Assembly: GCA_029204225.1 (NCBI GenBank)
Contig: CM055112.1
Coordinates: 257,001 to 315,000 of the forward strand
Direction of reading: 5' to 3'
Origin: Diphasiastrum complanatum
Taxonomy: Eukaryota > Streptophyta > Lycopodiopsida > Lycopodiales > Lycopodiaceae
DNA: 58,000 nucleotides
Below are positions 1 through 8,559 of the stretch, piece after piece. Both the position numbers and the translations under genes were made by a program. The number at the start of each line of letters is the position of its first letter. Position 1 is the first letter of the stretch. Below the pieces are notes generated by a model. The model was not told the origin of the DNA. It searched no databases and saw only the letters and a program-made list of their open reading frames with translations.

Positions 1-852
1 TCTTAGTTGCATTTGCTTTTTTAGCTTGTTTTGAGTGGATTTTGGGGTAGATTTAGCTGGTTTTTTTGTGCTTTCTTTTCCTTGGACTGTTCACAGCTAG
101 TGAAGGAAGTGTGGAAGAGTAGTGGAGATCCAAAATAGCCTCTAAGGGCTTGGTATCCGACCTCTGAAAAACCATAAAAATTGTTCAAATATGTTTTTGG
201 AAGGAAAGAAAAATCCACTCCAGTCCTTACTTTTCAAAATCCCCTTGGAACTAACCTTTGCATGATTGGTAGCAGCTCCAGGGTATTGTCCTAGACGAAC
301 CCTCATAGAGCCCTCTGAAGTTCTATCTTAGTGAGACAAGGACATAGAGAAGGCTGCAAAGGTCCATTCCCAAAGGAAGTGTCCCTGCGAAGGTTCCCAA
401 GTGAAAAAAGACGGGAAAAGGCTGTGAACCCTCGCATACAGCAAACTTTTGAGTTCCACTGGGAGGTAACCTTTGCAGAGAATTCTAAAAATCCATCTCA
501 GTGAGACAAGGACACAGCTAATCCAAGTTCCCACATAAAAGTTAAGTAGGACAAGTCGTCCTGACTGTCCCGTTCCCACATTAGTTTTGAATCTATCCTA
601 ACATCCTTGGATCCATTACCCACAATAAAAATTCTCATCTTGCTTGTATAATCTCTGCCATAGGTAGAGATAAACCAGAACCCCATTCATTTATCTCGGT
701 GTTGTTTCGATCTTGTTTGTTATAGGTCTCCTTGTTTGTCATATCAATCTCATCCACTAATTTCTCTCTTTTTCATTCTTTTTTTCAACCCTAAAAATAA
801 AACATAACAATGTTATACACTGTACAAATAAAACCTTTGCCTCACTCTAGAT
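1..852. other. Non-coding DNA beside gypsy remnant
   Basis: No gene is supported here. It lies downstream of the minus-strand gypsy integrase, so it is probably the 3' untranslated part or LTR of that element. The string GTGAGACAAGGACA occurs at 331-344 and again at 501-514, 170 bp apart, with weaker similarity around both copies. Short minus-strand reading frames in it have no recognisable protein character. No LTR border or polypurine tract could be fixed. Confidence 0.4.
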
Positions 853-1950
853 TTAATAACGTTTGATTTTATCAATGTTGGTTCGGTGTTTAAACAACTC
901 ACCTGATAGATCAACCAACTTCACGGTATTATTGTCGTAGAGTTTCTTTACAACATAAGGTCCACTCCATCTAAAAGCCAACTTCTGGGGCATAAGATCA
1001 CGGCATGGATCTCTGAATAGTACTAGTTGATCTAGGAAAAAAGAGTAACCCTTTATCTTTAGATCGTGAGTCAACTTTATTAGTTTCTTAAAGGTCTCTT
1101 GATGGACTAGGGAGGCTAGTCTTTGTTCATCTAGCTCCTCCAATGTATTGATCCGTTGTTGCATGGATTCTTTCATCACCAAATCATGTGTCATGGCGAA
1201 TCTCAATGTGGGTAGTTCTATCTCTATGGGTAGAATACACTCCTATCCATAAACCAGAAAAAATGTTGTGTGATTTGTGCTTCTTTTATAGGACGTATTG
1301 AAAGCCCACAATGTTGAGTACAGTCTCTTGTCCCAAACTCTTTTTGTTTCAGACACAGTTTTTGTTATGATTGCTATTAGTTGTTTGTTTGTACTCTTAG
1401 CCTGTCCATTGGCATGAGGATGATAGGGGGTACTCTTCTTATGCTTTATGCTCAGTTGTTCAGTCAAACTTTCTATGGTCTTATTTAGAAAGTGACTTTC
1501 CCTATCTGATGTTAACTTTCTAGGGGCTCCAAATCTCCCTATAACCTGCTCCAGAAGAAAACATGTTGTTTCTTTAGCATTATCCTTGTCTACAGCTCTT
1601 GCTTCAGCCCATTTGGTAAAATAATCAATAGCTACTATAATGTAGCTCTTTCGTGTGGAAGAAGCTAGGCAGATAGGTCCCACAAAATCTATCCCCCACT
1701 TCTCAAATGGTAGGCAGGCCTATATAGGCATGAGAGACCGTGCCCTACCTTCCCTGGAATTTGTTCTCTGGCAGATGTCACATCGCTTCACATAGTTATG
1801 AGAATCACTAGACAAGGTTGGCCACCAGTATCCTGCTCTTAGTATCTTTTGTCCCGTCAATCGTCCAGCAAAATGGCCCAACAGATTTTATTCTTTTTAG
1901 AAAATTCACATCAAAGGCTAGTGTAGATATATTCTCATTCATGAATCCAT
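853..1950 (-). pseudogene. Ty3/gypsy integrase remnant (pol C-terminal part)
   Basis: Read on the minus strand this is the integrase end of a gypsy polyprotein, which would insert the element's cDNA into host DNA. From about 1950 downward come a zinc-binding region (KILRAGYWWPTL, then KRCDICQ, 1870-1760), the segment FEKWGIDFVGP, the catalytic core (1683-1243, with AIDYFTKWAEA and TSDRESHF giving the two Asp), and a C-terminal region ending near 853 (RWSGPYVVKK). It is broken by an in-frame TAG near 1721 and by a frame change between the core and the C-terminal part. At the usual catalytic Glu (NGQxE) the sequence reads NGQAKSTN, so Glu has become Lys. RNase H and reverse transcriptase are not recognisable upstream. 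Gypsy identity is confident; the lineage is not. Confidence 0.88.
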
Positions 1951-3848
1951 GTATCCTTTGAGCATCTCTTTCATGTCATCTAGACCAGAATGAGATCCAG
2001 TACTCTCATATCCTTTCTCTGGTCCAGTAACTTGCCTTCTACAATTATTGTGATAAAGACTGGTGACAATAAGCACTTGGTTTTCTGCAAGCGAACGAGG
2101 ATTTACGCTTTTCCAAGTGCCGATCGAAGACGCCAATGCGGAAGCGGAGCGAGATCATCCAATATGAGTTGCAGTGGGTCCTGCAACACATTAGGTATGG
2201 GATGATGTTGGCTGATCCTGACGAATCCCCAAGATACTCGGACAGAGCAACTCAAGAGCACCTCTCACCTTAGACCTAGGAGGTCTCTCAGAAGACGAGA
2301 CGAATGAAGACTGAGAGCCGAGTATGAGAGCCCAGGAATACTAGTAATAATGACAAGCAAGAACTGTGTAAGCCTTGTGGTGAATCCCGAAATATGGAAT
2401 GACCATGTAGGAACTAGTATTTTTAGGCAAATGTAATAAATGCAAGCAGACCCCTCTTAGAGAAAGTAGAGTGAGCCACCTTTTGAGGGTGACCTCTAGT
2501 GGAGAGCATTATTCCACTTGTAATTTGTGAATTGTGGAAATTCCACTAGGATGTCACCTAAGGAGCTCTCTTGCTTATTTAAGAGACTCCCTCTTTATGA
2601 AGAGGAGCTTTTTGTGTATTGTATCTACTCCATGTTGAAATGAGAAGAGCCTTCACGAGTTTGGTGCATCCATTGAGCTCCTTGATCATGCTTGTTTCTT
2701 GAGTGATGCATACATGATCTTGCCCTTCCCTCCTTTGTGTGTGGTTGTGGATTGTAGAGTGGATTAGATTTGTTGCTTTCCTAGAGTGGATTAGTTTTCT
2801 TTTCTTGTTTGTGGATTAATGTAGGAATCAGCATTCAAGTAAACTAAATAGGCTAGAAATGTGGTGTAAATCTTGCATATCCTCCAACATTCTAGTTCTT
2901 GACGTTCTTGGGATGTCCAAGAATCAAAAGACTGGTTGGTTTCTTGATTCTTGGACCTCTAAAATGTTGTAGATTAGTTCTTGTTTCAGCTTTGTGGATT
3001 AATACAAGTGTAGTTCAATTTTAGTAAAGTGTAGGATCTGATCTAGTTCATTTTTAGAGTAGGTAGTTGTAGAATCTATTGAATATTCATTTGGGCTACA
3101 TGCTGATCTGTAAACAAATGTTCATGGCTTGCATCTCTGTTTGAATGTGAGTGTTTTCAAGAGAGAACGACCCTGAGTTGTCCTCTGACAGACAGGACAA
3201 AATTACTACAACATCAATCCGTCCATTCTGCCTGGTTTGGGCATTGTAATATCAAGAAGACATCTAAAGAAGGCCACGAAGCCTGGTAATAGGCAAAAAC
3301 AGTTATGAAGAAGTAAAGAGTTAACCAACAGATCTTCTGGAGCAGGGGATCTGTCAACAATATATTTTAAGGAGGATTGTGAAGAATGGTGAAAAATATC
3401 TTTCTATGTTCACTTTGGGGGCTATGCTCATTTTATTTTCATTGTACATGTTTGAGGTATGTGAATTGAACACATAACCTTAAAGAATAGGTTGAGTTTG
3501 TGTTAGGTAGATTTAGTTGTGTTGGCATGCAAAATGTTAGGTGACATGCAAAGTTAGGTAGAACGTAACTAGTAAAATTCTACATGTGTCTAGTTTATTT
3601 AGGAAAAGATATGCAATTCTTGCCACATCATGCATGTATTTTGAGATGTGGATCTATGATAGTAGAGCCAACCAAATGATGTGGATCAACCATTGATCAC
3701 ATGCAAATCCACCTTGGAACTTGAGCCTCATGATGTAGGGATTTTTTAATGGTTTTCCATATTGTGAATTTTGATGACTAGAATTCTCTCTCTACACGAG
3801 TGTTTTTGGTTGTACATTCTCTCTGTACCTGACAGCAAGCTAACCATA
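1951..3848. other. Non-coding DNA, possibly LTR or leader
   Basis: No convincing gene. The first 180 bp may be a decayed continuation of the gypsy polyprotein on the minus strand. From about 2450 the sequence resembles a plus-strand LTR promoter: a TATA-like TATTTAAG at 2576-2583 is followed by a leader-like stretch. No paired LTR, primer-binding site or target duplication was found, so this is only a suggestion. Confidence 0.25.
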
Positions 3849-4243
3849 ATGAACATGACCGACGCGGCTAATTCTCCATATCCAATCGTTCTGGAAGCCT
3901 ACTATAACATGGAGACGGAACTGACGGCCACAAAGGTAGATACCAGGTGAAATCTGCGTCTTGGTGAGTTCTACTTCAACCCGAATAAAACCTTCAAGAT
4001 GACGACCATTGAGGATCAAATCCTTCTATACCGGACCTACCATCGCCTCTCGAAAATGACTTATGTCAATATAGCAAGGTTGGAAAGATGGCATTTGACA
4101 AGATTCATGGGAAATATGCACTGCATGCAATCCATAACGTGCAGCTCATTGTGGTCCCGTTTCATCCGCGTGGTCGCTTAACCCACCGTCATATCCGAGA
4201 TGCCGAAGATACGAAGGGCAAACAACTTGAGCAGGCTCGATGA
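3849..4243 (+). pseudogene. Unrecognised degenerate coding remnant
   Basis: A protein-like stretch spread over two or more frames. It starts at ATG 3849 with a frame ending in a stop near 3948. It continues as LGEFYFNPNKTFKMTTIEDQ and LLYRTYHRLSKMTYVNIA (about 3960-4078). After a one-base frame change it reads KMAFDKIHGKYALHAIHN and LTHRHIRDAEDTKGKQLEQ to a stop at 4241-4243. The base composition is richer in GC than the flanks, as expected of old coding DNA. I do not recognise the family; a mobile-element origin is likely from the context but not shown. Confidence 0.4.
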
Positions 4244-6080
4244 AGCATTTATCTTTCATCTATATCCTCTTTTTCAAAAAAAAAAAACAAAAAAAGTCCA
4301 CAAAAAGCAACAAAGGATTCACTTTTATTTTCTTGTTTTTCATCGTTTGTTTCATTCTTTCTTTCTTATTGTCATTTTATCTATTTGTATATACGCTTCC
4401 TCTGATTCCCCCTTCTATTGCTGATTTTGTTGCCAAAAAAAATTTCCCTCGATTTCCACCGATTCTAAACCCCCGTTTGTCTATTAGACATTTATGGTGA
4501 TTGTGCTAGAATGTGGATTGTGTAATAATTTGGTCATTGGTTCATTAATTTGAAACATAAAATGAGTAAAGAAATTAAACTTTTTTTGAGCAACTATTTA
4601 ATAGAGATTTATTTTATGGAAGGAGGTAACACGGAAACACAATGACCAAACATCCATGGATGTATTCACGTGCATACTTTTAGGTGTTGGTCAAATCAAA
4701 GGATGCTTGCATGGATGTAGTCGTGCCAGATAAAAATTCATGGATGATCCATGCAAGAAATGTCCATGCAAATTTAATTTTCCACAATAGTTATATCAAG
4801 CATGCTGGCATTTTGAATTTTTGACTTTTGTGTGAATAATCCAAGCCATAAATTTTCTACCATATACCAAAATTTAGAATATTGATCTACAATGATTTCG
4901 TGTAGATAGTTATCCGTGAATTGTTCACACATGGATTATCCATGCAATTTCTTTTGAGATAAAAACAAATTGGCATGGGTAGCATAAATGCTTTTCCTAG
5001 GACTTGTTTTTTTTTTTTTATCCCAATTTATTTTTCTTTGATTTGGAAATCTTATACTGCTTTCTTCATGTCGAAGAAAATGTTAGATGAACCTTCCATT
5101 CAGGAGGTTTATCCAAATGGATGACCTTTCGAATCCTTGAATTCTAATATAAAAATTAAGTCGTCGAAGGGCCTTTTCTTTTGGCCTTCTCACCCATATG
5201 AGGTTGGATGGCTCCTGCGTTGGCGTCCTCAGCCCTTCCCACTGGTGATGCAAAAAAAGACTTTCCACTCCCTACAATATAGATGTATTTAAGAGTTTAA
5301 TTTTAACGTAAATTGTACAAAATTTAATGTGCTTGGAATGGTCTTGTTAGTGACCTTTGAACCTATCAAAATAACATTAAACTAGGTGTAAATGTCACTC
5401 ATAAGATCTTTTTAGATAATAAAGAATGGCGAGGAAGGCCTCTTATTATGGCTAAAAAAAATTGTAAATCCTACTTATGCATTTGTGTAAGTCATAATCT
5501 ATCTTCTCAAAATATGCCAAAAAAATAGGTGAGATCACTATGAATTTTATTTTTATGTAAAAGAAAAAAAAATGAAGTCAATTTCAAAGTTCATAATGTG
5601 TGTTTTCTCAAATCTTACATGGATTAATAGTCCATATTAAGTTTGGTGACCACCATTACGTAAGACATGATTATAAGACCTCGTTTTTTTTCTACAAATT
5701 TTATTGACTACAATTTTTAGCTCTCAACATACAAAGTTTTCATGGATGGAATCTTGAAAATACTTGACCATCACAAATAGTGTCTTAAAAATACATAACC
5801 CTTATGAATGGAATTTCAAAATCCATAGATGGAATAGTTGACGAAATTTAAAAAGCATGACCACAAATTTATTTTAAATTTTTGTGACGCGTATTATGCA
5901 CAGTATTGGGTGCTTTTTAGCCCATGGTAATGATAAAACAACTTATTCTCTCGTCTTGATACTACCAAAGGCAACTTTCAAAGATGGTCTTTCATTAAAA
6001 AAAAAATCATGAATTTGCCCCCAAGTCATTGATTAGAAAGTTGTCTATAAAACATTGAAACCTCACACCATGTACTAGAT
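4244..6080. other. AT-rich intergenic DNA, nothing recognised
   Basis: AT-rich sequence with A and T homopolymers (for example 4269-4278 and 5008-5020). No reading frame with protein character, no RNA gene and no clear repeat border was found. Confidence 0.5.
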
Positions 6081-6720
6081 AATGAGTGTTCAAAGGCTCA
6101 TTCTAAGAATATAGTGACAAGTCACATTGTGGCTTAGATCATGAGGGCTCCTCTTATTTTCAGCACCCTGACGGGTGCTAGCACGCGTCAGGGTGGGCCA
6201 GGCAAGGAGTTTTTTTTTTTTTAAACTGGTTGCCCTGGTGCCACATGTCGGGAACCAGGGTTTATCCCATAACCAAATCTTTGGGATAAACCAGTACCTA
6301 TATATTAGTGAACCCACATGCTTATTGGAGGCCCATTTTAAGGATATAATGACAAATGCCATTATGAACTAGATAATGAGTATTTGGAAGCCCATTTTAA
6401 GGACATAATGACAAATGCCATTATGAACTAGATAATAATTGTTTGGCAGCCCATTATAAGAATTAAATGGCAATTCTTCTCGTCCGCAAATGAGTGTTTG
6501 AAGGCTCGTTGTAAGAATATAATGACAAGTACTCTTGTCCACCATTTTATCTTTATGGTGGGCATTCAAACATTTATTTGAAGACGAGGAATAACCATTA
6601 TATTCTTGAAATGGGTCTCCAAACACTCATTTGCAAGCTAAAGAAATTGCCACTAGATCCTTCAAATGGGCCTCAAAACAATCATTATCTAGTCCATGAC
6701 TCTATAATGTGAGTTTTTAA
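6081..6720. repeat. Degenerate ~59-bp tandem repeat
   Basis: A unit of about 59 bp recurs: an AGATAATGAG-type start, then GGAAGCCCATTTTAAGGA and ATAATGACAAATGCCATTAT. The two best units are adjacent at about 6322-6428. More diverged ones lie near 6081-6140, 6428-6490 and 6490-6545, and inverted or further diverged ones at 6590-6700. The array is interrupted at about 6150-6320 by unrelated palindromic DNA. Confidence 0.65.
6150..6320. repeat. Palindromic insertion within the 59-bp array
   Basis: This block contains a near-perfect 32-bp palindrome at 6164-6195 (CACCCTGACG... with one mismatched pair). It also holds a perfect 10-bp-arm hairpin, GTTTATCCCA at 6260-6269 pairing with TGGGATAAAC at 6282-6291. 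A poly-T run lies between them. It could be a small fold-back transposon inserted into the array; no target duplication was identified. Confidence 0.5.
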
Positions 6721-6857
6721 TATTTTATGGGCAACTTTGTAATTATGACTAAATTGCAATGGGCCTAGCTAGTGCATAATGTAAGGTTCTATTATTTAAT
6801 GGGCTACTTTGTAAGAGACTCGAAACACTCATATGTAGTCCATAATGTTTTGTCCAT

Positions 6858-7040
6858 TGCAGCTTGGTGTATGGGTAGATTTGTTTATTGTGACCGACAA
6901 GTCATAGCTTCGAATCCCAGCCGTGTATTGACATCTTAGGAGCTTGCTCCTCATTTGGCATTGCCCACATGGCGTTGACAGGCTGTATATAGTGTGTATA
7001 ATAACCACCCGTGCGTAACTCCATTACTAAAAACAAAAAG
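6858..7040 (+). mobile_element. tRNA-derived SINE-like sequence
   Basis: An A-box-like stretch (GCTTGGTGTATGGGTAG, about 6862-6878) is followed some 30 bp later by GCTTCGAATCCCAG. The core TTCGAATCC at 6909-6917 matches the RNA polymerase III B box. This order and spacing is that of a tRNA-derived SINE head. The following non-tRNA body and the A-rich stretch near 7030-7040 fit the rest of a SINE. The sequence does not fold as a real tRNA gene, so no tRNA is called. Confidence 0.5.
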
Positions 7041-7123
7041 TTTCATTGTTTTTTAAGCAACTTTTTAACTAATGCTTTTTGGTTTCCAAGGGAAAGCTAG
7101 AAATTGAGACCAAAAAAACTTTG

Positions 7124-7155
7124 GATGCCAAGCTAACCAATTGAGCCAACCCATG
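7124..7155 (-). mobile_element. tRNA-like head fragment, minus strand
   Basis: On the minus strand this reads GGGTTGGCTCAATTGGTTAG, closely resembling the 5' half (D-arm, A box) of plant tRNAs or tRNA-derived SINEs. No intact B box follows at the expected distance, so this is a fragment. It lies in opposite orientation to the SINE-like sequence at 6858. Confidence 0.4.
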
Positions 7156-7189
7156 GGGTTCCTACATAATAAATGACTTGAGAAAATCC

Positions 7190-7570
7190 ATAATCTATTA
7201 ATAGTTGTAAAATTACTTTTTTCATAGAAAGGAATTTTTACTAAATTTATAGTTGTAGGTTTTTAAAGCCTACTAATCAAAAAACCTACTACTTTTTTAA
7301 CCTCTTGTAAAAAAAGTTGTAGTTTTTAATTTGTTGAAAAAATGTAGTAGGCCTACAAGCTACAACTAAGCAGAGGCCTTGATGAAGCCTTCAACAGTCG
7401 TAAAATCAGTTTTCAAATTTTTACAAAGAAAACTGAGCGCCTCACAAAACGTAATTTGTGGGGCAAATTTTTTTTACACACACGTTCCGGACTTCGAAAG
7501 GTAAATGTAACAAATTTTACTTTTTTTTACACACACCTTCCTCCCGGAAGGTGCGTGTAAAAAAAATTAC
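7190..7570. repeat. Fold-back DNA and 21-bp-arm hairpin
   Basis: AGTTGTAGGTTTTT- and GTAGTAGGC-type words recur in both orientations between 7190 and 7380. A strong hairpin follows: left arm 7521-7541 (eight T then ACACACACCTTCC), loop TCCC, right arm 7546-7566, with one mismatch over 21 bp. A third copy of the left arm lies near 7467-7488 (TTTACACACACGTTCC). The whole looks like debris of a small inverted-repeat transposon, but no complete element was delimited. Confidence 0.5.
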
Positions 7571-7715
7571 TTCAAAAAAAAGAAAGAAAAAAAGATGTGA
7601 AAACAGATTTCACGTAAGGGAAGGGCCGGCTCCGGCGGCCTCGAAGTGACCTTCCCCCCCCTACAGCCTTTAGCAACCCACGGGCCACAGGCCCTTCAGC
7701 GACCACTGAAGCCTT

Positions 7716-7718
<3 letters not shown>

Positions 7719-7755
<37 letters not shown>

Positions 7756-7756
7756 G

Positions 7757-7787
<31 letters not shown>

Positions 7788-7800
7788 TACTCTCTCCCAT
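7719..7800. repeat. Compound (CT)n/(CA)n microsatellite
   Basis: A CT tract from 7719 to about 7753, a short ATG interruption, more CT to 7770, then an AC tract to about 7787. No gene is attached to it. The next 600 bp (7800-8400) is AT-rich without recognised content. Confidence 0.9.
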
Positions 7801-8497
7801 GGCCACATAAACATTAAGTTATTAAAGTGTTAAAACTAGGACTAATAGATTTTTTTAGCCCAACTTTGGAACAAACCTACAAATTTTAAAAGTAGTAGGC
7901 TAAAAAAATAATTTTTTGTGAGCATTGAAAAGAAGTCACTTGCATGCACAGAATTTGTGACTCCATTTTTTTATTAACTATTTTTACATGTATCTTTATG
8001 TCGGATTCATAAGGTCCACGAAAAATATTTATGGCGAAAAAAACGTTTATTAAAAATCAAAAAATGTTTTCACGTCAAGAAAGGTTGAGCTCATCCTTGA
8101 TTGTTCTCTTGAAAAAAACCTTAAATGGAGGGCGACTGAAAGGGCTCTCTCAACATTCTAAATTATTCTTGAATTTTTAAATTTATTTTTTGGACCTTTT
8201 TAGGCTTTATATATGCCTTTCACTGAAAAGAGTGTCATTTTCAGTGCCTTTCAATTGCCACTTTCGTACATCTTTTTTGACTTTGTTGCAGGGCATTGCA
8301 GGAGAGGTTGCAACTGTGAAGAGTGAAGGGTGAAGACGGAAGAGTGATACTTGGAATCTGAAAAATACGACAAAATGTCCAAGTTACAAACTTCAATTAT
8401 TATTATTATTAACTAATTAATTATTATTATTATTATTACGTAAATAGATGAATACATATCAACAACTACGCACGGGACATCGTCGTTGTCCGATGTG

Positions 8498-8555
8498 CCA
8501 CGTGGCAAAGATCCGTCGATGGCGTCAAATGAGAGAAAGGTTCTCGACACGTGGC
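8498..8555 (+). promoter_or_regulatory. Twin G-box elements, probable TIFY8 promoter
   Basis: A ten-base palindrome GCCACGTGGC lies at 8498-8507 and ACACGTGGC at 8547-8555. Both contain the CACGTG G-box core, about 48 bp apart. G-boxes of this form are bound by plant bZIP (ABF/ABRE-type) and bHLH (MYC, PIF) factors. A purine-rich leader-like stretch follows at 8620-8660. TIFY8 is the only gene downstream on this strand, so this may be its promoter with a long 5' leader intron before 11396. That link is inference. Confidence 0.4.
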
Positions 8556-8559
8556 GTTC

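Noticed and set aside
6858-6930. A functional tRNA gene
   Set aside because: Only A-box and B-box-like words are present; cloverleaf arms do not pair.
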